Source: Acinetobacter tianfuensis (GTDB lineage: Bacteria; Pseudomonadota; Gammaproteobacteria; Pseudomonadales; Moraxellaceae). From it: DNA of 64,000 bases. Positions 48,411 through 58,325 of this stretch are shown in pieces. Within the stretch, counting starts at the first letter, position 1. The number at the start of each line of letters is the position of its first letter. The notes below the pieces were generated by a model. That model was not told the origin of the DNA. It worked only from the letters and a program-made list of their open reading frames with translations, and did not search any database. The stretch spans positions 17,379 to 81,378 of the forward strand of contig NZ_RAXV01000012.1 in assembly GCF_003611465.1 (NCBI RefSeq), written 5' to 3'. Made by a program: the position numbers and the translations under genes.

Positions 48411-50093
48411 TTACACAGTGAGCTGCGGACGGCCAAAATAATATCCTTGAAATGCTGTGCAGCCGCTGTCTTTCAACAGCTGAAACTGTTCTTCTGTTTC
48501 AACCCCTTCAGCAACAACATCCAACTCGAGGATTAAAGCGAGATTTAAAATCGTTTGCACGATGGCAAAATCACGCTTATTTTCCACAATATTTTCAACA
48601 AAAGAACGGTCTATTTTCAGCTGGCTTAAAGGCAATATTTTCAAATAATTTAAGGATGAATATCCAGTCCCGAAATCATCCATCGAAAATTTTAAACCGC
48701 GCTGAATCAGCTTATTCATTTTAGCAATAGAGCCGTGCATATCTGCATAAAACATGCTTTCAGTCAGTTCTAAACGCAGCAAGCTTGGGTTGACTTCAAA
48801 AGTATTAATCAGACGAATAATCAGCTCATCAAAATCTGGCTTATTAAATTGCTCAATACTGATGTTGACGGAAATACTGAGCTGCGCATATTCAGGCAGC
48901 TTGCTCCATTCATACAGCTGCTGGCAAGCCATAGTCAGCACTTTTTTACCCAGCTCATGAATCATGCCCGATTTCTCGACATCATTGATAAAAGCAGATG
49001 GCATGACCAACCCTTTTTCAGGGTGAAGCCACCGTACCAGTGCCTCATAGCCAATGGTTTGTTCCTCAGCATTCACTATTTTCTGATAATGCAGTAAAAA
49101 CTCATCATCTTGCAGCGCACGGCGCAAATCCGTCATTAATGCAGCTTTGGCTAAAATGCGCTGCTCCATTGCAGGATCAAAGACACAGACACAATTCTTC
49201 CCATTGCCCTTGGCCTGATACAGCGCCATGTCCGCATATTTCAGCAGCTCTTTTTCAGGTAAATCTGAGTTTTTAAAGACAAAAATACCGCTGCTGGCGC
49301 CGGTATGAATCTGCTGCTTATTTAAATAGAACGGCTTATTCAACGTTGCAGTAATTTTATTGGCAACTTTCAAAACTGTTTGCTTAGCTAATTCCAAATC
49401 CGCATTTAAGTCAGACAAAATGACTAAAAATTCATCTCCGCCTAGACGTATAATTGAATTTGGCTGAGGCACACAAGAACGCAGGCACAGCGCGACGATC
49501 CGAAGCAGCCGGTCACCCTGTTCATGACCCAATGTGTCATTAATATTTTTGAAATTGTCCAAGTCCAGCATGATCATCGCGCTGTGCGTATCATTTTCAC
49601 GGCTTTTGGCCAGCACATGACGGATGCGGTCCTGCATATAACGGCGGTTTGGCAGCCCAGTCAGCTCATCATGCAGCGCCATATATCGGGCATGATCCTC
49701 TGAGTTTTTCAGTTGACTGATGTCTGTACGGATAGAAAAATACTGCCGCAATACGCCTTGCTCATCTTTCAGCGGGACAATAGTGGTATCGACCCAATAC
49801 AGCTCTCCCTCTTTATTGCGATTGCAAATTTCGCCCTGCCAAATTTCGCCCTGTGCAATGGTTTTCCACATTTGCTTAAAAAAATGCTTGGGATGGCAGC
49901 CTGAGTTAATAATCTGATGCGTAGAGCCAATCAATTCTTTAGCTGAATATTTTGAAATATCACAGAATTTTTTATTGACGTGCGTAATGACGCCGCGAGC
50001 GTCTGTCACTGCAACGATAGAATGCGCATCAATTGCAATTTTATAATTTTCAAGATCTTGAGATATTTTACTGAACTGTAACTGAGTATCCAT
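48411..50093 (-). CDS. PAS-GGDEF-EAL cyclic-di-GMP signalling protein
   Basis: This 560-residue protein has an N-terminal PAS/PAC sensor (about residues 20-130, VTDARGVITHVNKKFCDIS and YWVDTTIVPLKDEQG). A GGDEF domain with intact IIRLGGDEFLVILSD lies near residue 220, and an EAL domain with GYEALVRW near 350 and SMDDFGTGYSSLNYL near 477. Both catalytic motifs look complete, so it may make and break c-di-GMP; the RxxD inhibitory site is not seen before GGDEF. It is soluble, with no membrane segment. The PAS ligand is unknown. Confidence 0.94.
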   Translation of the reverse strand: MDTQLQFSKISQDLENYKIAIDAHSIVAVTDARGVITHVNKKFCDISKYSAKELIGSTHQIINSGCHPKHFFKQMWKTIAQGEIWQGEICNRNKEGELYWVDTTIVPLKDEQGVLRQYFSIRTDISQLKNSEDHARYMALHDELTGLPNRRYMQDRIRHVLAKSRENDTHSAMIMLDLDNFKNINDTLGHEQGDRLLRIVALCLRSCVPQPNSIIRLGGDEFLVILSDLNADLELAKQTVLKVANKITATLNKPFYLNKQQIHTGASSGIFVFKNSDLPEKELLKYADMALYQAKGNGKNCVCVFDPAMEQRILAKAALMTDLRRALQDDEFLLHYQKIVNAEEQTIGYEALVRWLHPEKGLVMPSAFINDVEKSGMIHELGKKVLTMACQQLYEWSKLPEYAQLSISVNISIEQFNKPDFDELIIRLINTFEVNPSLLRLELTESMFYADMHGSIAKMNKLIQRGLKFSMDDFGTGYSSLNYLKILPLSQLKIDRSFVENIVENKRDFAIVQTILNLALILELDVVAEGVETEEQFQLLKDSGCTAFQGYYFGRPQLTV

Positions 50094-50254
50094 AAAGAGC
50101 TGTAGGCGGCTTTAAGCGTTTGGCAGAAATTACTCTATTATTTCATTTTTTTGCAGAAATTAAATTGAAAGATAATATTTTTTTCTTTTTTTCTCAAAAT
50201 ACCGATAGCAGGCAGTTTGGCGTCTGCCCGCACCTGCAATGGCAGCAAATCCGT

Positions 50255-50542
50255 TTATGGACGGATTTCCTTTAATTCACGCTGAATAAAATGATGCATC
50301 ATTTCACGGTAAATGCTTTCCACTAAATTAGGGTCTACACCATGCGCCTGCGCAGATTCGCGGACTTTTCTCACCACATCTTCCGCCCGTTCCGGCGACT
50401 GCACATCCTGTACGGTCCGCTTAAAACGTACTGCCTGATCGACATAAAACTGGCGGGCAGAAATCAGTTCAATTAAAGATGCATCTATTTGGTCAATTTG
50501 GGTACGGGCCTGTTCTAGACTTTCAACCTTTTCTTTCTTCAT
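50255..50542 (-). CDS. Chorismate mutase (AroQ type)
   Basis: This 95-residue all-helical protein matches the AroQ chorismate mutase / isochorismate-pyruvate lyase family. Signs are LEQARTQIDQIDASLIELIS (helix 1 with the conserved Arg/Asp), ARQFYVDQAVRFKRT with the active-site Lys, and VESIYREMMHHFIQRELKEI. It could make prephenate for aromatic amino acids, or be PchB-like. It starts inside the end of the upstream DsbA-like gene (20-base overlap), so translation is coupled; that partnership is unusual. Confidence 0.9.
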   Translation of the reverse strand: MKKEKVESLEQARTQIDQIDASLIELISARQFYVDQAVRFKRTVQDVQSPERAEDVVRKVRESAQAHGVDPNLVESIYREMMHHFIQRELKEIRP

Positions 50543-51845
50543 TATTTCTTAACTCATTCTCAGCAGCGCTTTCTACTTTATACTTCTCTTCTAACACATT
50601 ACTGAAAATACTTTCAATCATCCATACGCGGTATAAGCTATTAAAAACATAACTCTGCCCATCTAGACGCAGCTCAAGAACAGGTAAATTCGGCTGTGAT
50701 TTCATTTCACAATGCATATCATTTTCTGCCAAGTAGGCCTGAATATCCTGCTGACTGAGCTCGCTAAGCCCCAACTCCTGCTGCATCGCCTGAAAATGCG
50801 CTTTATAAGATAAGTCCAAACCTTTGGTCCAAACCGCCTGCATAATTTTATACAGCGCATCAATCCGCTGCTCTTCCGGCACACTGCAATACAGCAGCGC
50901 CATATTTTGCGCAGCCTGCGCATCAGGCCGGCAAAATGGCGTAAATGCAACACCTGTACGCTTTGACAAACGGGTTGCTAAACCCCAGTCAAAATCATCT
51001 CTGCTGCGGTAACTCAGCGGGTATAAATTAAGTGAAATATTATAATAATCGGCCAGCTCTTCTTTGATATAGGCCAGCAGCAGCCACGAGATCGGATCTT
51101 CCAGCGCAATATATAAATCCAGCTCGGGATCCATGGCCTGAATTTCATTCAGCTCTTCTGCATCACTGATCAGATGCTCGCGCCATTCAATATGATTAAT
51201 CATAAAAATAGGATTGCCCGTCAGCAATTTTTGCTGCTTTAAACGGCGGGTTAGGCGCAGCAAATCATCTACACCGTGATATTGACGTTCGCCAAATTCA
51301 AAATAACTGGCCAATACCGGCGTATCACGAAATATTCTTTCTGGAAAATGCTGCAGCCGATGATGGCGGCTGGCCATAGCATACAAGGTGCGCAGTTTGC
51401 CGTACTGCTGCTGCCAAAGCATATTAAATACATCTTCCAGCAGATATAAAAAGTCCTGACCGCGCAGCGGCGTATTTTTTAAAATGACCTCAGCCTGCTG
51501 CAGCGCCTCTGCAGTTGGCTGTTCTGGCGATTCATGAAAACTGAAACGGTGCTGTTTCGCTAAAATTTGCGCATCATTTAAGCAGTATTGTTTCCATTCT
51601 GCTTCAGACATATGATTTGGCGCTTCAGCCGCAGTATTTGAAATAATCACCTTCAGCGGTTTCAGCTCATCACTGAGGATTTCTTCTAATTGCGGCAGCT
51701 GCTGCGCAGTCAAATAACTGTAAACATCATCCAAGCGCAAATAGACACTTAAGCCCTGCTCTGTAGGCAATACAGCCTGGCGTGACGGCTTATCGTAAAA
51801 CCACCTCGATCGGATAGGATCAAACCAGCGGCGTAACAGTGACAT
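50523..51845 (-). CDS. Tandem DsbA-like (HCCA-isomerase/kappa-GST fold) protein without CxxC
   Basis: This roughly 440-residue protein appears to contain two DsbA-superfamily domains. The first (about residues 27-215) begins SVYLRLDDVYSYLTAQQLPQ and ends LTGNPIFMINHIEWREH; the second (about 235-420) begins LDLYIALEDPISWLLLAYIK and ends SYVFNSLYRVWMIESIF. The pattern strand-'DxxSYL'-helix, long helical insert, then GxPxF-like strand resembles 2-hydroxychromene-2-carboxylate isomerase. No CxxC is present, so thiol redox chemistry is unlikely. ATG at 51845 has TGAGG upstream; a TTG at 51860 is less likely. The domain call is inferred from pattern. Confidence 0.7.
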   Translation of the reverse strand: MSLLRRWFDPIRSRWFYDKPSRQAVLPTEQGLSVYLRLDDVYSYLTAQQLPQLEEILSDELKPLKVIISNTAAEAPNHMSEAEWKQYCLNDAQILAKQHRFSFHESPEQPTAEALQQAEVILKNTPLRGQDFLYLLEDVFNMLWQQQYGKLRTLYAMASRHHRLQHFPERIFRDTPVLASYFEFGERQYHGVDDLLRLTRRLKQQKLLTGNPIFMINHIEWREHLISDAEELNEIQAMDPELDLYIALEDPISWLLLAYIKEELADYYNISLNLYPLSYRSRDDFDWGLATRLSKRTGVAFTPFCRPDAQAAQNMALLYCSVPEEQRIDALYKIMQAVWTKGLDLSYKAHFQAMQQELGLSELSQQDIQAYLAENDMHCEMKSQPNLPVLELRLDGQSYVFNSLYRVWMIESIFSNVLEEKYKVESAAENELRNNEERKG

Positions 51846-52075
51846 GAGCTTAGGCCTCAATTAACAAAGCAGTACAGCGCATGGCGCCGCAACGTTTTAT
51901 TTCCCATCGTTGGGATGAAATAAAATAGATATAAACCTTGAGCAAAACTTATAACAATTCAAGACAAAATGTTCAATGCTCACTCACGCAATGCAGCAGC
52001 ATATTCAGGCCAATATAATGGATTTAACGGTCAAAGATATATAGCAAATAAAATAAAGGCCAAATAATCTGCATA

Positions 52076-52104
52076 AAAAAGCACGCTTTAAAAGCGTGCT
52101 TTTT
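52076..52104 (-). terminator. Terminator after ilvD
   Basis: AAAAAGCACGCTT (52076-52088) and AAGCGTGCTTTTT (52092-52104) form a 13-base stem with a 3-base loop just beyond the ilvD stop, with a T tract on the minus strand. Confidence 0.9.
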
Positions 52105-52127
52105 ACAGCGCTAAAATCTAAATAAGA

Positions 52128-53957
52128 TTAGATTTCACGGACTGCGCCTTTGGCTGCGCTTGTAGTATGCATTGCATAAGCTTTCAGCGCTTTAGATACT
52201 TTACGCGGGCGCTCCTTCGCAGGTTTCCAGCCTTTCGCTTCTTGCGCTTCACGGCGGGCAGCCATCACATCATCCGCAACAGCTAAATGAATCGTACGGT
52301 TTGGAATATCAATTTCAATACGGTCGCCATCTTCAACTAAACCAATCGCACCGCCCTCGGCAGCTTCGGGTGAAACGTGGCCGATAGACAGACCTGAAGA
52401 GCCGCCCGAGAAACGGCCGTCTGTCACAAGCGCACAGTCTTTACCTAAACCTTTCGATTTTAAGTAGCTGGTCGGATAAAGCATTTCCTGCATGCCCGGA
52501 CCGCCTTGCGGACCTTCATAACGGATCACAACCACATCACCCGCGACAATTTCACCGCCTAAAATGGCCGTAACGGCATCATCTTGGCTTTCAAATACGC
52601 GCGCTGTACCGTTGAATTTCAGGATAGAATCATCCACACCTGCTGTTTTCACAATACAGCCATCCAATGCGATATTGCCGTACAACACCGCTAAACCGCC
52701 GTCTTTAGAGAAAGCATGCTCTGCATTACGGATCACACCGTTTTCACGGTCACCATCTAAACGTGAATAATAACGGTCTTGCGAGAATGCGGTCTGTGTC
52801 GGCACACCGCCCGGTGCAGATTTAAAGAAGTTATATACCTCTTCATCTTCTGTACGGATGATGTCCCATTTATCTAAAGCATCTTTCAATGTTTTTTCGT
52901 GAACTGTACCTACAGAGGTATCAAGCAGCCCTGCGCGGTCTAATTCACCTAAAATAGACATAATGCCGCCGGCACGGTGCACATCTTCCATATGCACATC
53001 TTGTTTCGCAGGCGCAACTTTACACAGTACCGGCACTTTACGAGATAAACGGTCAATATCATCCATAGTGAAATCAACTTCTGCTTCATAAGCAGCAGCC
53101 AATAAATGCAGAACGGTATTGGTCGAACCGCCCATTGCAATGTCTAAAGTCATGGCATTTTCATACGATGCTTTGGTTGCGATGTTACGCGGAAGCAAAC
53201 TGTAATCATTTTGCTCATAATGGCGTTTGGTAATTTCTACGATTAACTGACCCGCTTTTTCAAATAGCTTTTTACGGTTTGCATGGGTTGCAAGCGTTGA
53301 ACCATTGCCCGGAAGCGATAAGCCTAAAGCTTCCGTTAAGCAGTTCATGGAGTTTGCAGTGAACATCCCTGAACATGAACCGCAAGTTGGGCATGCAGAG
53401 CGCTCATAAGCAGCCACTTCTTCATCAGTGAAGCTGTCATCAGCCGCTACAACCATGGCATCGACAAGGTCAATCGCGTGTTCATTACCGCGGATTTTAA
53501 CTTTACCCGCTTCCATTGGACCGCCAGATACAAAGACCACTGGAATATTCAAGCGCATAGATGCCATGAGCATTCCCGGTGTGATTTTGTCACAGTTCGA
53601 AATACACACCATCGCATCTGCGCAGTGTGCATTGACCATGTACTCGACGGAGTCTGCAATCAGGTCACGTGACGGCAATGAATACAGCATGCCGTCATGA
53701 CCCATCGCAATCCCGTCATCCACTGCAATCGTGTTGAATTCTTTAGCCACACCGCCTGCTTGTTCAATTTGGCGCGCCACAAGCTGACCTAAGTCTTTCA
53801 GATGAACGTGACCCGGTACAAATTGGGTAAATGAGTTTACAACCGCAATAATAGGCTTGCCGAAGTCTTCATCTTTCATACCAGTTGCGCGCCATAAGCC
53901 GCGCGCACCCGCCATGTTTCTTCCGTGTGTCGATGTTTTTGAACGATAATCAGGCAT
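52128..53957 (-). CDS. ilvD: Dihydroxy-acid dehydratase
   Basis: This 609-residue iron-sulfur enzyme catalyses the third step of branched-chain amino acid and pantothenate-precursor synthesis. Cluster and active-site cysteines are in [12 protein letters not shown] near residue 122 and [14 protein letters not shown] near 195, with [20 protein letters not shown] near 510. Length is typical. GGAAT precedes the ATG. No attenuator or leader peptide is seen upstream. Confidence 0.97.
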   Translation of the reverse strand: MPDYRSKTSTHGRNMAGARGLWRATGMKDEDFGKPIIAVVNSFTQFVPGHVHLKDLGQLVARQIEQAGGVAKEFNTIAVDDGIAMGHDGMLYSLPSRDLIADSVEYMVNAHCADAMVCISNCDKITPGMLMASMRLNIPVVFVSGGPMEAGKVKIRGNEHAIDLVDAMVVAADDSFTDEEVAAYERSACPTCGSCSGMFTANSMNCLTEALGLSLPGNGSTLATHANRKKLFEKAGQLIVEITKRHYEQNDYSLLPRNIATKASYENAMTLDIAMGGSTNTVLHLLAAAYEAEVDFTMDDIDRLSRKVPVLCKVAPAKQDVHMEDVHRAGGIMSILGELDRAGLLDTSVGTVHEKTLKDALDKWDIIRTEDEEVYNFFKSAPGGVPTQTAFSQDRYYSRLDGDRENGVIRNAEHAFSKDGGLAVLYGNIALDGCIVKTAGVDDSILKFNGTARVFESQDDAVTAILGGEIVAGDVVVIRYEGPQGGPGMQEMLYPTSYLKSKGLGKDCALVTDGRFSGGSSGLSIGHVSPEAAEGGAIGLVEDGDRIEIDIPNRTIHLAVADDVMAARREAQEAKGWKPAKERPRKVSKALKAYAMHTTSAAKGAVREI

Positions 53958-54320
53958 GGTGTTATTCCAACAATGTTTGTGCTTGAGTGAATAATGCGTT
54001 CACTCTGGCTGGATCTTTATGATCGTGAGCATGAAATCAGTTTAATTTTAAACATATCATAAATTAAGCTGCAGTTATGCAAAGCAGCGGAAAATGCATA
54101 TAACCGCGCAGATATGTCGATGAATGAGCTTCGATGCAGACACGATAAATTTCAATATTTAAGCTACTATAACGCTATCATGCAGGATTAAATACAAAAC
54201 TTTCATGAATAATTTTTACAATTTGCATGAGTTTTATTTATATAATATGTACTCCAAACCCGCATAAAAAAAGCATTCCTCAGAATGCTTTTTTTAAGTC
54301 TTTCATTTCACGCAGCTGTT
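53958..54320. other. Intergenic region upstream of ilvD
   Basis: AT-rich DNA holding the presumed ilvD promoter and a terminator (annotated separately). GTTTAA and TTAAAC form a small inverted repeat near 54040-54053. No coding frame and no convincing -35/-10 pair is visible. Confidence 0.5.
54266..54295. terminator. Terminator after tpgA
   Basis: Thirteen-base arms AAAAAAAGCATTC and GAATGCTTTTTTT (54266-54278 and 54283-54295) around CTCA form a perfect stem at the end of the tpgA/adhesin operon on the minus strand. Confidence 0.9.
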
Positions 54321-55118
54321 TTACCAGCTGATGGTCACTCGGCGGTTAGGTGACAGACACTGAATTTCTAAGGATCGCTTGAGCTGCGATTCACAGCTTC
54401 GATACGCATTTGTTACACCTTGCGCAGCAATATTAATCCGCTCTGGCGCAATGCCGTGACGGACTAATAAGTCGGCTACCGTTTTTGCGCGGTGTTCAGA
54501 TAAGCGCTGGTTATAGCTGGCCGTGCCTTTTCTGTCGGTATAGCCAGCAATATTAATCCGCTGACTTCCAGCATTTAAATAACCCAGCAGTTCATTCAGC
54601 TGCATGGACTGCTGTTCAATGCCCGCTGCGTCACCGCGGTCAAAGGCAAATAACACATGCGCCTCATGCGCTTCTGGCACAGGAACAGCGGCAGGTACAA
54701 TTGGCGTTTCATTATTTGCGCCATATTGCACTAAGCCCTGACAGGCTTCACCGCGCCATGAATAACGCTCTGCAATATAATCCTTGTCAAAGTCAATGCG
54801 CAGCTGGCAGCGGCGGTAAGTTTGTGTTTCCGGCACTCGGATATCGAGTACATAATTCCACTTACGCACTGCAAACAAGCCTTCACTGAATTGCGGATTC
54901 CCTAGAATCCTGCGGATTTGATCTTTGTTTAAGCCGTTTTCTAAACGCAGCACATCTTCATATTCATAACGGTGCACTTGCTTTAAATAGCTTTTATTGG
55001 GCTCTGGAAACTCAATATCGGCTGCGGCCTGCGTTAAGTTGATTTGTTCAGCAGCCCATACGCTGCTGCTGCCCAATAGCATCAGGGCGATTACTGCAAT
55101 AGATTGTGTTGTATTCAT
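54321..55118 (-). CDS. tpgA: TpgA-like periplasmic protein for trimeric autotransporter biogenesis
   Basis: This 265-residue protein has a signal peptide ([20 protein letters not shown]...AA), an SmpA/OmlA (BamE-like) domain ([20 protein letters not shown] near residue 65), a linker, and a C-terminal OmpA-like peptidoglycan-binding domain ([20 protein letters not shown] and [14 protein letters not shown]). This domain pair and its place just after a trimeric autotransporter gene match TpgA of Acinetobacter sp. Tol 5, which helps AtaA reach the surface. The ATG at 55118 has AGTGGA upstream; a GTG at 55130 is possible. Confidence 0.9.
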   Translation of the reverse strand: MNTTQSIAVIALMLLGSSSVWAAEQINLTQAAADIEFPEPNKSYLKQVHRYEYEDVLRLENGLNKDQIRRILGNPQFSEGLFAVRKWNYVLDIRVPETQTYRRCQLRIDFDKDYIAERYSWRGEACQGLVQYGANNETPIVPAAVPVPEAHEAHVLFAFDRGDAAGIEQQSMQLNELLGYLNAGSQRINIAGYTDRKGTASYNQRLSEHRAKTVADLLVRHGIAPERINIAAQGVTNAYRSCESQLKRSLEIQCLSPNRRVTISW

Positions 55119-55175
55119 TGTTATATCCACTCTATTTATTTTGAAAAGTATTCAAGCAATTTGCTTTATTTTCCA

Positions 55176-58100
55176 TTAATCGATGACACCGCTGATGCCA
55201 ATACGGATACTTGGATCACCCTGAGAGGCGGCAGCGACACCGCCTGTCAAAGACCAGCGGCCATTATCTGCTGTTCTGCGCAGTGTTGCGCCCACCGCAT
55301 TTTCACCGCCGTGGTAGGCTGCGCCTACTGCATAGGTAAATTTGCCTGCAATATACGGCGCATTTTCTAAAGACATAGCTGCTGCAACACCCGCATTTGC
55401 CAACTTTTCCACATCATCAATACGGTTATTGGCAGTGCGGAAGCTCTGTTCCAGCTGGTCGCCCAATATATCAATACGGCTATTAATTTTCGTATCGGCC
55501 TGATTCAATGCGCCAAGCGCATCGCCCACATTATTGTAGCTGCTGGTCGTTGTGCCGTTGTTAATGACATAGGTCGGCGCACTATAAGTCTTGGTATTAT
55601 CGTTATAAACTGCGCCGCCGCCCAGAAAGGTATTGAATGCATTATTGCTGGCATTCAATTGTGAACCGTTCACTGCATCTTTCGAGGTTGCTGAGATTGC
55701 TCCCGGAGCGACATTGGTCACTTTGTTATTGCCGGCATTAATGCCTGCATCCGTTACACTGACCACTTTATTCGGATCTGCATTTGCAATGGTTACGCCG
55801 CCATTGTTAACCGTGGTATTCCCGGCCTGAAATGCATTTGCCGTTACGTTTCCGCCCACAGTGACATTATTGCTGACATTCACATTATCAAAGCTGACAT
55901 CTTTTGCTGTCGCTACTTGATAATTGGTTGAACCATCGAGGTTGGTTGACGGTGTGACCACAATATTTGCACCTTGCGTCACTGTCGTTTTCGCTTTGGT
56001 GGCTGCAGTATTCACATTAGAAATCGCATCGTGAATATTGTTTGCACCCGTATTGCCAATGTTATTGGTCGTAATTGTGCCGTCTGGGTTAACTACGGTA
56101 TTGCCGCCAATACTGTTTTTAATGCTGTCGGCAATATTTTTGATTTGACCGCCATTGACGGCATCTTTAGAACCATTTGCAATTAAGCCATCCTGCACAT
56201 TGGTGACTTTATTATTTCCGGCATTAATGCCTGCATCTGTCACACTTACCACTTTGTTCGGATCAGCATTTTGAATGGTTAAACCGCCATTGTTGACCGT
56301 AGTATTTCCCATGGTCACACTGCCCGCAGGGCTTAGGTCCAGATTATTATTTAAATTGACCGTAACATTTGAACCGTTATTGGTGATTTTGACATTGTTA
56401 TCACTATTGGAAAAATCAACCCGCTGGTCTGGCACAACTTGTGTGGCAGTTCCACCATTGGTACTGAGTTTCCAGCCTTTGTTGGCGTTGTTCGCCGTAT
56501 TGTTAATGGTTTTCAAAGCATCATGAATGTTGTCTTGGCCAGTATCACCCAAGTTGACAGTAGCAATCGAACCATCTGGATTGATAATGGTATTGCCGCC
56601 AATACTATTTTTGATACTGTTCGACACGTTATATAGCTGACTGCCGTTCACAGCATCTTGAGAGGTACTCGATACTGTTCCTGCTGCCAAATTGGTAATC
56701 TTCTTACCATTCATATTGATCCCGCCATTGTTCATGGTCGGACCGCCCGTGATAGATACGCTGTCTAACGCTTGCAGATTCTTCGCCAGTTTTACCGTAA
56801 GTTTGCCTGCACCGTCTGAAACAACACCGATGTTGCTGTCGCTCAGCAAAGCTGGATCTGTTAAGCCCCCTACAATTTTTGTGGTTTCACCCACTTTGCG
56901 GCTAAAATTATTTGCGGGCGCGCCTGTTGCAGCAACATCGCCTTCAAAGTTCAGGCTGGCATTGCTCACTGCCGTACCCAGCTGCGATACGTTTACCGCA
57001 TCGGTAGGATTGGCGCCCGCCTTAACATTGGTCAATGTCGTTGGTGCAGTTATTGAACCGCCTGCACTTTTCACTGAAGTAATAATGCTGTTTGGCGCAA
57101 TTTCTGTTGCTCCTGCAACCAAAGTGCCATCTTGATTAATATCTGCTGCTTTGTACCATTTTCCATTGGCAGCCTTTTTCACGGGCGTCCCGCCAGGCTG
57201 GGTATATACCACTGCCGCAGTATCATCAATATGAGCAACAACACCTTCAACAACGGCAACCAACTGACTGCCATTAATTGCATCGGTACTGGTTTTACTG
57301 ATTATACCTGGCGCCACATTTTTAATTTGCCTCTCCTTGCCTGCACTGCCGACTGATATTTGACGGCCTGCATTATCAGGTGTTGCTGCAAATGAACCTG
57401 CAAAATTACGTTTTAATAATACAGAAGTTTGATTATCACCAAGATTGATCACTCCAATCGTGGCACCTGCTGGCGCATCTGCAGCTGTTGCTGTCGTACT
57501 GTACGCGCCTAATGCTACACCGCCTGTTTTACTGGCTGACGCATGAGCGCCTATAGCAATCGCTTCACGTGCATTATTACTAATTGAAGAAGTATCACCA
57601 ATTGCAATTGCTGTTGCCGAGTTCGAACCTACCGTTACTGTATCTCCAATTGCAATTGCTTTAGCACTCGCTAAGCCATCATACAATAGACCTTGATCAT
57701 CTAAATCTGCCAATGAGTCTATAGTATTGCCATTTAAAATTTTGATGCGATTACCAATCGCAATAGCAGACCCTGAAAGCACGGCATTGCTCACTCCTAG
57801 TGAATTACTATTGCGGCTCACCAAGCTGCCATTATAATGAGTCTCGCCAGATGTCAGCATTAAATCGGCAGCTACTCCCGATACAGAAGCCAACTGTAAA
57901 GTACTCAAATCAACCTTGAAACCGCCTCCATCACGACCGCCGATACTGATCGCACTGGTCGCGACTGCATTTGCATTACAGCCTATAGCGAGTGAATCTG
58001 CCCCAATGGCCTTAGCTGCATCTCGAGTACCTGACGCAGAAGGTACATTTAATTTGTTACATGCTGAAATTGCTGTAGCGCCAGAGCCAGTAGCTACACC

Positions 58101-58325
58101 GCCGCTAACCCCTTGCTCTGCATAAAGATTTGCCGAGAAACCTAATAGTAAAGCGACGGCGGCTTTGAGTTTCCATTCAAAAATTTGCGGTTTCGATTGT
58201 TGTTGAACTGCGCTTAGTTTTTGTGTTTTTACTGCAGAGGATTTAACTTTTCCTTTGGTCAATTCGGATACTGCTATCCATGTACAAAGGGCCTGACACC
58301 AAATAACTTTATAGATTTTATTCAT
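55176..58325 (-). CDS. Trimeric autotransporter adhesin (YadA/Ata family)
   Basis: This 1049-residue surface adhesin starts with the extended signal peptide region (MNKIYKVIWCQALCTWIAVS) and a signal core ending near ...FSANLYA. It continues with YadA-like head repeats (AIAIGDT, AIAIGAHASAS), neck motifs (DAINGSQLVAV, DAVNGSQLYNV), coiled-coil/Ylhead stalk with a duplicated unit, and a C-terminal YadA anchor (EKLANAGVAAAMSLENAPYI...). It would trimerise and bind host or abiotic surfaces. The last residues are GISGVID, lacking the usual final aromatic. It lies 57 bases before tpgA, likely in one operon. Confidence 0.93.
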   Translation of the reverse strand: MNKIYKVIWCQALCTWIAVSELTKGKVKSSAVKTQKLSAVQQQSKPQIFEWKLKAAVALLLGFSANLYAEQGVSGGVATGSGATAISACNKLNVPSASGTRDAAKAIGADSLAIGCNANAVATSAISIGGRDGGGFKVDLSTLQLASVSGVAADLMLTSGETHYNGSLVSRNSNSLGVSNAVLSGSAIAIGNRIKILNGNTIDSLADLDDQGLLYDGLASAKAIAIGDTVTVGSNSATAIAIGDTSSISNNAREAIAIGAHASASKTGGVALGAYSTTATAADAPAGATIGVINLGDNQTSVLLKRNFAGSFAATPDNAGRQISVGSAGKERQIKNVAPGIISKTSTDAINGSQLVAVVEGVVAHIDDTAAVVYTQPGGTPVKKAANGKWYKAADINQDGTLVAGATEIAPNSIITSVKSAGGSITAPTTLTNVKAGANPTDAVNVSQLGTAVSNASLNFEGDVAATGAPANNFSRKVGETTKIVGGLTDPALLSDSNIGVVSDGAGKLTVKLAKNLQALDSVSITGGPTMNNGGINMNGKKITNLAAGTVSSTSQDAVNGSQLYNVSNSIKNSIGGNTIINPDGSIATVNLGDTGQDNIHDALKTINNTANNANKGWKLSTNGGTATQVVPDQRVDFSNSDNNVKITNNGSNVTVNLNNNLDLSPAGSVTMGNTTVNNGGLTIQNADPNKVVSVTDAGINAGNNKVTNVQDGLIANGSKDAVNGGQIKNIADSIKNSIGGNTVVNPDGTITTNNIGNTGANNIHDAISNVNTAATKAKTTVTQGANIVVTPSTNLDGSTNYQVATAKDVSFDNVNVSNNVTVGGNVTANAFQAGNTTVNNGGVTIANADPNKVVSVTDAGINAGNNKVTNVAPGAISATSKDAVNGSQLNASNNAFNTFLGGGAVYNDNTKTYSAPTYVINNGTTTSSYNNVGDALGALNQADTKINSRIDILGDQLEQSFRTANNRIDDVEKLANAGVAAAMSLENAPYIAGKFTYAVGAAYHGGENAVGATLRRTADNGRWSLTGGVAAASQGDPSIRIGISGVID
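55708..56629. repeat. Diverged tandem duplication inside the adhesin stalk (period about 490 bases)
   Basis: Two pairs of similar segments lie the same distance apart: about 55708-55825 with 56199-56311 (encoding NNGG...PNKVVSVTDAGINAGNNKV), and about 56029-56152 with 56520-56629 (encoding NSIGGN...NPDG...NIHDA). The equal offset shows a duplicated unit of about 163 residues with point divergence between copies. Confidence 0.75.

Noticed and set aside
50523..51845. Thiol-disulfide oxidoreductase function for the DsbA-like protein
   Set aside because: Neither domain has a CxxC motif, and no signal peptide is visible.
55700..56640. Repeats considered as a CRISPR array
   Set aside because: Only two diverged copies about 490 bases apart inside a coding frame for an adhesin stalk; no short regular repeats or spacers.
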